From DASSZN01 sp035702805 (GTDB lineage Bacteria > Chloroflexota > Chloroflexia > Thermomicrobiales > Thermomicrobiaceae): 8,569 bases of DNA. The stretch covers positions 1-8,569 of the forward strand of contig DASSZN010000364.1 of NCBI GenBank assembly GCA_035702805.1. The letters run 5' to 3'. How positions within the stretch are numbered: the first letter of the stretch is position 1; every line of letters starts with the position of its first letter. The translations under genes were made by a program, and so were the position numbers. The notes beneath the pieces were generated by a model, which saw nothing but the letters and a program-made list of their open reading frames with translations, was not told where the DNA came from and did no database searches. This document shows, piece after piece, positions 1 to 5,746 of the stretch.

Positions 1-710
1 GGCCGCGCCAGCACTGCGACCTGAACCCGCTGCGCCTCGATCGGCACCGATACCCCGATCGCCGCCAGTAGCGGCAGCGACCAGGCCCCCGCCGCGCAGG
101 CCACTGCCCCGGCCGTGATCGGCCCGGCGTCCGTCTCGACCCCGGTGACGCGTCCACCCTCGACCAGGAGACCGGTGGCCGCGCGGCCCTCGAAGACGCG
201 GGCGCCGCCGCTCACCGCCGCCTCCCCCATGGCGCGCGTCGCCGCTACCGAGTCGACGTAGCCCGATTCCGGCTCGTAGACCGCCGCCGTGATGTCGTCG
301 GCGACGGTGAAGGGCTGCAACTCGCGCAGCCGCGCCGGGTCGATCACCTCGGAGCGGATCCCGAGCCGGTTCTGCATCGCCACGTTGCGCCGCATGCGCT
401 CGACGTTCGCGGCGTCCTCGCCGCCGGTCGAGACGGTGACGATCGAGCCGGTTCGGACGAAGCCGCAGTCGCCGCCGACCTCCTCGGCCCAGTTGGCAAA
501 GGTCCGCAGGCTCAGGTGCGCCAGCGTGGCCTCGGGGACGTTGGAGTAGTGCTGGCGCAGCAGCGCCCCGGTCCGCCCGCTGGCACCGGCCGCGAGCGTG
601 CTCCGCTCGATCACGGCGACGTCTCGCACGCCCAGCCGGGTCAGCGCGAAGGCCAGACTCGTCCCCATGATCCCGCCACCGATGATCGCCACGTCCGCCC
701 GCTCGGCCAT
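1..710 (-). CDS. FAD-dependent oxidoreductase, DAO family (partial, N-terminal 236 residues)
   Basis: Reading leftward from ATG at 710 gives an open frame to the window edge. The N-terminus has an FAD-binding Rossmann fold: G11-G-G13-I-M-G16 fits GxGxxG, and Glu35 at the end of the second strand is the usual ligand for the adenosine ribose. It is followed by GASGRTGALLRQHYSN (residues 42-57), the glycine/serine/arginine segment typical of the sarcosine oxidase beta / D-amino acid oxidase family. Near the edge, PIEAQRVQV matches the family's substrate-domain entry. These enzymes oxidise amines or amino acids in the cytoplasm using FAD; the substrate cannot be told from this part. The family is usually about 370-400 residues, so over a third is missing at the left edge. 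The start is set by AAGGGAG six bases upstream. It is divergent from the DarA-like gene. Family confident, substrate unknown. Confidence 0.9.
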   Translation of the reverse strand, partial: MAERADVAIIGGGIMGTSLAFALTRLGVRDVAVIERSTLAAGASGRTGALLRQHYSNVPEATLAHLSLRTFANWAEEVGGDCGFVRTGSIVTVSTGGEDAANVERMRRNVAMQNRLGIRSEVIDPARLRELQPFTVADDITAAVYEPESGYVDSVAATRAMGEAAVSGGARVFEGRAATGLLVEGGRVTGVETDAGPITAGAVACAAGAWSLPLLAAIGVSVPIEAQRVQVAVLAR

Positions 711-757
711 GCTCCGCTCCCTTGCCATCTCCGCTGGCACTCCGCCCGGGCGAGGCG

Positions 758-786
758 GCCGGCTCCGCCGGCAACTCGGAGCCGGT
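758..786 (-). other. Hairpin in the leader of the FAD oxidoreductase
   Basis: CCGGCTCCG (759-767) and CGGAGCCGG (777-785) form a perfect 9-bp stem with a 9-base loop; the flanking 758/786 bases add a G-U type pair. It lies about 50 bases before the leftward start codon and downstream of the -10-like box at 849-854, so it would be in the transcript leader. No T-run follows, so a standard intrinsic terminator is unlikely. Confidence 0.4.
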
Positions 787-848
787 GGCGTGACTTCGCG
801 CGGGCCCCGTGCGGCCCCTGCCGCGTCCCGACCGAATTGTGATCCCGC

Positions 849-854
849 AGTATA
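849..854 (-). promoter_or_regulatory. Possible -10 box for the FAD oxidoreductase
   Basis: The minus strand reads TATACT, five of six matches to TATAAT, in an otherwise GC-rich region upstream of the leftward gene. No convincing -35 hexamer was found at 16-19 bases, so this is weak. It implies a leader of about 130 bases. Confidence 0.3.
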
Positions 855-912
855 CCCCCGGCTCGGCCGCGCGCCGGCCGTTTGCGCGGCACCGTCGGAC
901 CGTCCGGAACGT

Positions 913-941
913 TTGAACCCCGGGGAGTTACGTCGTATGCT
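913..941 (+). promoter_or_regulatory. Sigma70-type promoter of the DarA-like gene
   Basis: TTGAAC (913-918) and TATGCT (936-941) are separated by exactly 17 bases, each with four of six consensus matches, in a GC-rich background. Transcription would start near 948, giving a leader of about 95 bases before the GTG at 1044. The same TTGAAC hexamer recurs upstream of the collagen-like gene. Confidence 0.6.
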
Positions 942-1043
942 GGCGGGCGGCTGGTCGGAGGAGGGACGATCTCCGGCCCGGCTCTATACGCCACGCCGAC
1001 GGTTGAGCGTCCATCGCCCACGGGACGGTGGGAGGGGGAACGG

Positions 1044-1391
1044 GTGAAGTTGGTCGTCGCCGTCGTGCAGGAGGAGGACGCCGAGCCTCTCCTGGACGCG
1101 CTCGTCGGCGCCGGAGTCGGCGCCACGCTCATCGCCAGCACCGGCAGCCTGCTCCACCGGCACCACGCCGCCGTCCTCGTTGGCGCCCGCGACGCCGCCG
1201 TCTGGTGGATCCTCCAGCGTATCGGCAGCGTCTGTCACGAGCGCATGCAGGTCATCTCCCCGATCGCCGGGGAGGTCTGGGCACTCCTGGACCACTTCGA
1301 GGTCCGCGTGGGCGGCGCCACCGTCTTCGTGCTGCCGGTCGAGCGCTTCGAGCGCATCGGCGTCTGCGAACCGTCCCACCGCGCGCGCTGA
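1044..1391 (+). CDS. Cyclic-di-AMP receptor-like protein (DUF970, DarA/PstA family)
   Basis: This 115-residue protein is close to the roughly 109 usual for the family. It opens with VKLVVAVVQEEDAEPLLDAL, the PII-like first strand and helix, and carries the signature GGATVFVLPVERFERI near the C-terminus. Characterised DarA/PstA proteins are cytoplasmic trimers that bind c-di-AMP between subunits; their output is poorly known. The ligand loop is unusual: the family's TGGFL followed by GNTT is here T33-G-S-L-L37 then R39-H-H-A-A43. The Phe at position 36 is Leu and the Asn at 41 is His, while T28 is kept. c-di-AMP binding is therefore uncertain. GTG at 1044 was chosen because AGGGGG (1033-1038) lies five bases upstream and family homologues begin MKL. 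Upstream in-frame extensions have no family similarity. The M20 gene follows 102 bases later in the same direction. Confidence 0.85.
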   Translation: MKLVVAVVQEEDAEPLLDALVGAGVGATLIASTGSLLHRHHAAVLVGARDAAVWWILQRIGSVCHERMQVISPIAGEVWALLDHFEVRVGGATVFVLPVERFERIGVCEPSHRAR

Positions 1392-1493
1392 CCCCATCGG
1401 TGCCGCAAGACATCCCGCTGGCGCCCGGTGCCGGCCGGTGGTACCGTGCCCGCGAGAGAGCGGAATCTACCAGGCAGTCGAGGGAGGAACCAC

Positions 1494-2705
1494 GTGGCGG
1501 AGCGCGCGGAGCTGCAGCGCCGGATCATCGCGGCGATCGACGCCAACCGGGACCGGATCATCGAGGTCGCCGAGACGATCCGGACCCATCCCGAGCTGGG
1601 CTACGAGGAGGTCATGGCCTCCAACCTCCTGGCGACCAACATCCGCCAGGAGGGGTATGAGGTCGAGAAGCCGCTGGCGGACATCGACACCGCGTTCCGG
1701 GCCTCGCTCCACGGGCGACGCGACGGCCCGATCGTCGCCGTCCTCGCCGAGTACGACGCGCTGGCCGGCATCGGCCACGGCTGCGGCCACAACCTGATCG
1801 GCGCCTCGGGGATGGCCGCCGCCATCGGCATGGCCGCCGTCATGGACGAGCTACCCGGGATCTTCGAGATCATCGGCACGCCGGCCGAGGAGGGCGGTGC
1901 CGGGAAGATTCTGCTGCAGCGGGCCGGCGTCTTCGACGACGTCGACGCCGCGCTGATGATCCACCACGCGGGCGACAGGAGCGGCGCGGCCACCGAGTAC
2001 CCCGGCGGCACCTGCCTCGCCGTCCACCAGCTCACCCTCGAGTACTTCGGCAAGCCGGCTCACGCCGCCGCCGACCCCTACAACGGCGTCAACGCCCTCA
2101 ACGCCGTCATCGAGTTCTTCAAGGGCGTGGACGCGCTGCGCCAGCACGTCCCGATGGAGACCCGCATGCACGGCATCATCACCCACGGCGGCGAGGCCAC
2201 CAACGTCGTCCCCAAGTACACCCGGGCGCAGATGCTGGTCCGCGCGCCCTCGACCGCCAACGTCCAGGACGTCATGGCCAAGGTGCGCAACGTCGCCGAG
2301 GGCGCCGCGTTGATGACCGGCTGCGAGTTCAAGATCACCGAGGGGGAGCTGCACTACGACATGCGCCCCAGCTACGTGATGGGCGAGCGCTACTCCGAGC
2401 ACATGCGCGAGATGGGCATCGAGCTCAACGACCGGACCCCGGCTCGCGGCATGCACTCGACCGACTTCGGGAACGTCAGCTACCAGCTCCCGTCGGTCAC
2501 CGGCAGCTTCGCCATCAGCCACGAGCCCATCCCCGGCCACTCCCAGCAGGTCGTCGACGCCTCCGGGTCGGAGTTCGGCTACGACCAGCTGATCAAGGTC
2601 TCCAAGGCGATGGCCCTGACCGCGCTCGACTTCCTGAGCGAGCCGGAGCTGCTCGCGCGGGCCAAGGACGAGCACGCCCGCTGGTCCGCGCTCTACGAGG
2701 GCTGA
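1494..2705 (+). CDS. M20 family metallopeptidase/amidohydrolase (AbgB / PM20D2-like)
   Basis: This 403-residue protein has full family length. It is a zinc-type amidohydrolase that cleaves an N-acyl or dipeptide bond, probably in the cytoplasm because no signal peptide is seen. Metal-site motifs are present in order: H95-G-C97-G-H99 following AEYDAL, E132-E133 in PAEEGG (catalytic Glu and a ligand), H157/H158 in MIHHAGD, and H343 with H349 near the C-terminus in ISHEPIPGHS. The EYDAL plus IGHGCGHNLIG block is characteristic of the PM20D2 / AbgB subgroup, which acts on beta-alanyl or gamma-amino-acid dipeptides and p-aminobenzoyl-glutamate. The lid/dimerisation domain lies between roughly residues 175 and 290. 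The start is GTG with AGGGAGGA (1481-1488) five bases before it; an upstream in-frame ATG at 1428 lacks such a site. It is probably co-transcribed with the DarA-like gene. Substrate unknown. Confidence 0.9.
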   Translation: MAERAELQRRIIAAIDANRDRIIEVAETIRTHPELGYEEVMASNLLATNIRQEGYEVEKPLADIDTAFRASLHGRRDGPIVAVLAEYDALAGIGHGCGHNLIGASGMAAAIGMAAVMDELPGIFEIIGTPAEEGGAGKILLQRAGVFDDVDAALMIHHAGDRSGAATEYPGGTCLAVHQLTLEYFGKPAHAAADPYNGVNALNAVIEFFKGVDALRQHVPMETRMHGIITHGGEATNVVPKYTRAQMLVRAPSTANVQDVMAKVRNVAEGAALMTGCEFKITEGELHYDMRPSYVMGERYSEHMREMGIELNDRTPARGMHSTDFGNVSYQLPSVTGSFAISHEPIPGHSQQVVDASGSEFGYDQLIKVSKAMALTALDFLSEPELLARAKDEHARWSALYEG

Positions 2706-2729
2706 GCGCGCCCGTCTGCTGCTCCCTCA

Positions 2730-2771
2730 CGCCGGGACGGACGAGCCGTCCCGGTGCCATCCCCGGCACCG
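2730..2771 (+). terminator. Two mutually exclusive hairpins after the M20 gene
   Basis: Hairpin A pairs CCGGGACGG (2732-2740) with CCGTCCCGG (2746-2754) over a five-base loop, and extends to 2730/2756 with a G-U pair. Hairpin B pairs CGGTGCC (2752-2758) with GGCACCG (2765-2771) over a six-base loop. They share 2752-2756 and cannot form together. Hairpin A begins 24 bases after the M20 stop, a normal place for a terminator, but no T-run follows either stem. Confidence 0.45.
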
Positions 2772-2791
2772 AGCAGTCGCCGAACACCCAC

Positions 2792-2833
2792 TTGACCGCC
2801 TCGTTGAACGCCGGTAGGCTAGCGCCATATGGT
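2792..2833 (+). promoter_or_regulatory. Two overlapping promoters for the collagen-like gene
   Basis: TTGACC (2792-2797), 17 bases, TAGGCT (2815-2820) forms one promoter with a five-of-six -35. TTGAAC (2804-2809), 18 bases, TATGGT (2828-2833) forms a second, shifted about 12 bases downstream. Either gives a leader of roughly 80-95 bases before the ATG at 2923. The -10 boxes sit inside the dyad at 2817-2839. Confidence 0.55.
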
Positions 2834-2839
2834 CTAGCC
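2817..2839. promoter_or_regulatory. Dyad-symmetric putative operator over the -10 boxes
   Basis: GGCTAG (2817-2822) and CTAGCC (2834-2839) are perfect inverted repeats separated by 11 bases. Inside lies the 8-bp palindrome CCATATGG (2825-2832), centred within half a base of the outer repeat. The dyad covers or touches both -10 boxes, the position expected for a repressor site. No regulator gene is in the window, so the cognate factor is unknown. Confidence 0.4.
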
Positions 2840-2848
2840 AAACACGGC

Positions 2849-2891
2849 GACGTGGGGTAGCGGCACGCCGGTCCGCCGAAGGCACCACGTC
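2849..2891 (+). other. Structured leader of the collagen-like gene
   Basis: GACGTGG (2849-2855) pairs perfectly with CCACGTC (2885-2891), enclosing a 29-base GC-rich interior with further short complementary segments (CGGC 2861-2864, GCCG 2875-2878). It ends about 20 bases before the Shine-Dalgarno at 2914-2917. The interior CCGCCGAAGG resembles part of a glycine aptamer, but the rest of that riboswitch is absent. Confidence 0.3.
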
Positions 2892-2922
2892 CTCGAGATA
2901 GCGCATGGAAAGCAGGACGTCC

Positions 2923-3582
2923 ATGACCGAGACGCGCCGGAAGCCACTGACGCTGGGACGAGACGCGGGCGACGACGCCACCGCCGCCGACGGGACGAGC
3001 GAGCCGGGCGTAACCCGGCGCCGGGCACTCGGCCTCGGTGCCGCCGCCGTCGGCGCGCTTGGACTCGGTGTCGGCCTGGCCCGCCCGCGCGACGCGGCGG
3101 CCGCCACGACCAGCGGCGCTATCGCCGGCACCGGCACGATGCCCCTCTACATGACCTCGGTCATGGTTTCCCAGCCCGCCGTCACCAACACCAGCTTCAT
3201 CGCCGTCACCTGGCTGGCCAACCCCTGCATCTCCGGCGTCTTTGGCTTCTGGGTCGTCCCAATGCCCGGCCAGGGCTTCGTCCTGCACATCTCCGTCCCG
3301 GCGCTGCGTCCGACCCCCTTCAGCTACCTGGTGGTCAACGCCGCCGAGCTCGACCTGCCCGGCCCGACCGGTCCCACCGGAGCGACGGGTCCCACTGGGG
3401 CCACCGGCCCAACGGGGGCGACAGGCTCGGTCGGGCCAACGGGCGTGCCGGGAATAACCGGTGCAGTCGGTGCGACGGGCGCCACCGGTCCCACGGGGGC
3501 GACCGGCGCGACCGGTCCCACGGGAGCAACCGGCCCAACCGGGGCGATCGGTGCCACGGGAGCGACGGGCCCGATCGGCTGA
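2923..3582 (+). CDS. Tat-exported collagen-like protein with unknown head domain
   Basis: A 219-residue protein in three parts. Residues 1-61 are an unusually long, polar N-region with T31-R-R-R34 followed by a Gly/Ala/Leu hydrophobic stretch (35-53) and a charged c-region ending in AAAA. This is a probable twin-arginine signal, with cleavage near residue 61. Residues 62-146 are a small hydrophobic, probably beta-rich head that I do not recognise, with one Cys. Residues 147-219 are 24 perfect Gly-X-Y triplets plus a final Gly, mostly GPT and GAT; the protein ends exactly with the repeat. Bacterial collagens of this type form surface triple helices, and Thr in GPT triplets is glycosylated in Bacillus BclA. 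ATG at 2923 was chosen because AGGA lies five bases upstream; an in-frame ATG at 2905 adds six residues without a good ribosome site. The glycosyltransferase follows 68 bases later in the same direction. Confidence 0.85.
   Translation: MTETRRKPLTLGRDAGDDATAADGTSEPGVTRRRALGLGAAAVGALGLGVGLARPRDAAAATTSGAIAGTGTMPLYMTSVMVSQPAVTNTSFIAVTWLANPCISGVFGFWVVPMPGQGFVLHISVPALRPTPFSYLVVNAAELDLPGPTGPTGATGPTGATGPTGATGSVGPTGVPGITGAVGATGATGPTGATGATGPTGATGPTGAIGATGATGPIG
3361..3579 (+). repeat. Collagen Gly-X-Y coding repeat (24 triplets)
   Basis: Every third residue from 147 to 219 is Gly. Y is Thr in most triplets; X is Pro or Ala, with single Ser-Val, Val-Pro, Ile-Thr, Ala-Val, Ala-Ile and Pro-Ile variants. 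At DNA level the period is 9 bases, but synonymous codons are heavily mixed (all four Gly codons, all four Thr codons). The array is therefore old or maintained at protein level rather than freshly duplicated. Confidence 0.95.
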
Positions 3583-3595
3583 TCTCGCGGGGCGG

Positions 3596-3605
3596 ATCGT
3601 ACGAT
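3596..3605. promoter_or_regulatory. 10-bp palindrome with possible -10 box before the glycosyltransferase
   Basis: ATCGTACGAT is a perfect palindrome in the 68-base gap between the collagen-like gene and the glycosyltransferase gene. Its right half, TACGAT (3600-3605), fits a TAnnnT -10 element, but no convincing -35 is seen 16-18 bases upstream. It could be an internal promoter, an operator half, or chance. Confidence 0.25.
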
Positions 3606-3650
3606 GTGGGATGCTGCAGGCGGGGCCCGGGCGCGAGCGGTGGACGCGCC

Positions 3651-5705
3651 GTGAGCACGTGCGTCGTTCTCTGCATGATCGTCCGGGACGAGTCGGCGGT
3701 CCTGGCACGCTGCCTCGACTCGGTGTTGCCCGTCGTCGACGCGGCCTGTCTGTGCGACACCGGCTCGGTCGACGGTACACCGGAACTCGCCGAGGCGCTG
3801 CTCTCCGCAACCGACCTCCCGTACGAAGTCCACCGGCACGAGTGGGTCGACTTCGGCGCGAATCGCACGCGTGCCTTCACCGCGGCCAGGGACCACGCCA
3901 CCGGGCTCGGCTGGGATCTCGACCGCAGCTACGCGCTCTTCATCGATGCCGACGTCGTGCTCCGGGTGTCCGACGGGTTCGATCGCGACTGCCTGACCGC
4001 CGACTCCTACCACGTGACCCAGGAGAACGGCCCGCTGCGCTACGACACCCTGCTGCTGGCCCGGCTGTCCCTCGACTGGTCCTGTCGCGGCGGGGCGCAC
4101 GAGTACTGGGCGGCCAAGGGGGCGGGCGAAAGCCCCCGGCTGGATTGCCTCTCGCTGCTCCACTTCGCCGACGGCGGCTCCCGTTCCAGCAACCTGGCGC
4201 GTGAGACCGCCCTGCTGGAGCGCGACCTCGCCTCCAACGACGTGGCGCGCACGATCTTCTACCTCGCCCGCTCGTACGAGGACGGCGGGCGCTTCGCCGA
4301 GGCTCGCCGGCTCTACGACGTACGCGCCGCGGCCGGCGGCTGGGACGAGGAGGCGTGGTACGCGGCGTACCGATCCGGTCTATGCTCGCTCGCGCTCGGG
4401 GAGTGGGAGCGGGCCATCGGCGAACTCCTCGGCGCCTGGGGGCGTCGACCGGGGCGCGCCGAGCCCCTCTACCGGCTTGCCCACACGGCCCGGATGCGCG
4501 GCAGCCACGACCTGGCGGTCATGCTGGCCGAGCGCGCGCGGCGCATCCCCTGGCCCGAGTCCGATCGCCTCTTCATCGAGGCGCCCGCCTACGGCGAGGG
4601 GCCGCTGGAGGAAATATCCATATCCGCCTTCTACACGGCCGAGCGCGGACTGGGCGCCGCGGCGTGCGAGGCCCTGCTCCACCGCCGCGACACGTCGCCG
4701 GGCATCCGCGATCTCGCCGGCAGCAACGTCAGCCACTACGCCGAGCAGCTCGAGGTGGCTCGCACCGTCCCGGTGGAGGTCCCTGCCGGGCTCCGGCTCC
4801 CCGGGTACACAATGGGCAATGCGGCCATCCAACCCTTCGAGGACGGCTACCTGGTCGTCAACCGCCTGCACACCTACGACCAGACCGGCGGCATCTGGTA
4901 CGTGTCGCGTGAGCCGGACGGCCGAATCCGGTCGCGGAACGTCGCCCTCCGGCTCGACCCGGACCTGGCCCTGGTCTCGGGCGCGACCATCGACGATGGG
5001 CTGGTGGACCGGCTCGCGCCGCTCGAGGTCGATCCCCACGGCGTCCATGGGCTGGAGGACCTGCGCCTGGTGCGCTGGGACGACGTCTGGTGGTTCACCG
5101 CCGGCAGTTGGGCCTTCGGGCCCCACGGCCACCCGAGCGTCGTCCTCGGACGGTTGGATCAGTCCGGCACCTGCGTCGAGCACCTGGCGCCGCTCGACTA
5201 CGCCGGCCGCGCGCCCGACGAGAAGAACTGGCTCCCGTTCCTCCACGACGGCCGGCTCCTCCTGCTCTACGCCTGCGACCCGACCGTGATCCTGGAGCCT
5301 GACCTTGACAGCGGCGAGTGCCGTGAGGTGCTCCGCGCGATCCCGCCGGTCGACCTCACGCGCTACCGCGGCTCGGCGCCGCCCTTCCCGTTCGGCGACG
5401 GCTACCTCTTCGTCACGCACGAGGTGACCTACGTCGACGGCCGGCGCGTCTACCTGCACCGCTTCGTCGAGATGGACCGCGACCTCGCCGTCCGGCGCGC
5501 GTCTCACCCGTTCTGGTTCTGGCGGCGCGGGGTGGAGTACTGCTGCGGCGCCTGCCTCGACCACGATGGGGAGCACGTGCTCCTCGCGGCGAGCCGGGAC
5601 GACCGCGAGTCCTGGGTCCTGAGCGTGGCGCGCGAACGGGTTCAGCGCATGCTCGTGCCGCTCGACGTCCTTGCCGCCGGTGCGCCGGATCGCTGCGCCG
5701 ACTGA
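3651..5705 (+). CDS. Multidomain glycosyltransferase: GT2 + TPR-like + GH130/GT108-like beta-propeller
   Basis: This 684-residue protein has no signal peptide and is probably cytoplasmic. Residues 1 to about 170 are a GT-A family 2 domain: LCMIVRDES (7-15), CDTGSVDGT (35-43) for nucleotide-sugar binding, WVDFGANR (65-72) and the DxD motif D99-A-D101 for metal. Residues about 200-300 are paired helices resembling TPRs. Residues about 380-684 look like a five-bladed beta-propeller with E469-D-L-R472, E524-K-N-W527-L-P-F, R573-G-S-A-P-P-F and a late YLHRF / VEYCCG block, recalling GH130 mannoside phosphorylases and GT108/GT91 mannosyltransferases. GT2-TPR proteins of this kind also occur in giant viruses. 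GTG at 3651 was chosen because GGTGGA lies six bases upstream and the family begins right at this strand; GTG at 3606 would add 15 unrelated residues. Its position directly after a Thr-rich collagen suggests that collagen is its acceptor; this is inference. Confidence 0.8.
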   Translation: MSTCVVLCMIVRDESAVLARCLDSVLPVVDAACLCDTGSVDGTPELAEALLSATDLPYEVHRHEWVDFGANRTRAFTAARDHATGLGWDLDRSYALFIDADVVLRVSDGFDRDCLTADSYHVTQENGPLRYDTLLLARLSLDWSCRGGAHEYWAAKGAGESPRLDCLSLLHFADGGSRSSNLARETALLERDLASNDVARTIFYLARSYEDGGRFAEARRLYDVRAAAGGWDEEAWYAAYRSGLCSLALGEWERAIGELLGAWGRRPGRAEPLYRLAHTARMRGSHDLAVMLAERARRIPWPESDRLFIEAPAYGEGPLEEISISAFYTAERGLGAAACEALLHRRDTSPGIRDLAGSNVSHYAEQLEVARTVPVEVPAGLRLPGYTMGNAAIQPFEDGYLVVNRLHTYDQTGGIWYVSREPDGRIRSRNVALRLDPDLALVSGATIDDGLVDRLAPLEVDPHGVHGLEDLRLVRWDDVWWFTAGSWAFGPHGHPSVVLGRLDQSGTCVEHLAPLDYAGRAPDEKNWLPFLHDGRLLLLYACDPTVILEPDLDSGECREVLRAIPPVDLTRYRGSAPPFPFGDGYLFVTHEVTYVDGRRVYLHRFVEMDRDLAVRRASHPFWFWRRGVEYCCGACLDHDGEHVLLAASRDDRESWVLSVARERVQRMLVPLDVLAAGAPDRCAD

Positions 5706-5746
5706 GCCGCCGACCTGGATGAGTCTGAGGAGCCGAGGGGGTGACC

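Larger units (their letters stand above)
711..1043. other. Divergent intergenic region between the FAD oxidoreductase and the DarA-like gene
   Basis: This 333-base stretch holds no gene that I can support. It contains the Shine-Dalgarno of the leftward gene (717-723), a small hairpin beside it (TGCCA 723-727 / TGGCA 735-739), a strong 9-bp hairpin (759-785), a leftward -10-like box (849-854) and a rightward sigma70-type promoter (913-941). Near the rightward gene there is a short hairpin (CCCAC 1017-1021 / GTGGG 1028-1032) whose right arm touches the Shine-Dalgarno region at 1033-1038. No known riboswitch was recognised. Confidence 0.6.

Noticed and set aside
1442..1447. TACCGT as a -10 box for the M20 gene
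   Set aside because: No matching -35 hexamer at the right distance; co-transcription with the DarA-like gene is simpler.
1851..2675. 274-residue leftward open frame opposite the M20 gene
   Set aside because: Mirror of a well-conserved metallopeptidase, with low-complexity Val/Gly/Asp composition and no motif.
2849..2891. Glycine riboswitch
   Set aside because: Only the CCGCCGAAGG-like segment is present. The other conserved parts of the aptamer and its second half are missing, so only a structured leader is reported.
3606..3650. Upstream GTG start of the glycosyltransferase at 3606
   Set aside because: The 15 added residues do not resemble the family N-terminus, and the GTG at 3651 has a better placed ribosome site.
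3324..4163. 279-residue leftward open frame with Val-Pro/Ala-Pro repeats opposite the collagen gene
   Set aside because: It is the reverse complement of the Gly-X-Thr repeat and the glycosyltransferase start, has no family motif, and the plus-strand genes explain the region fully.
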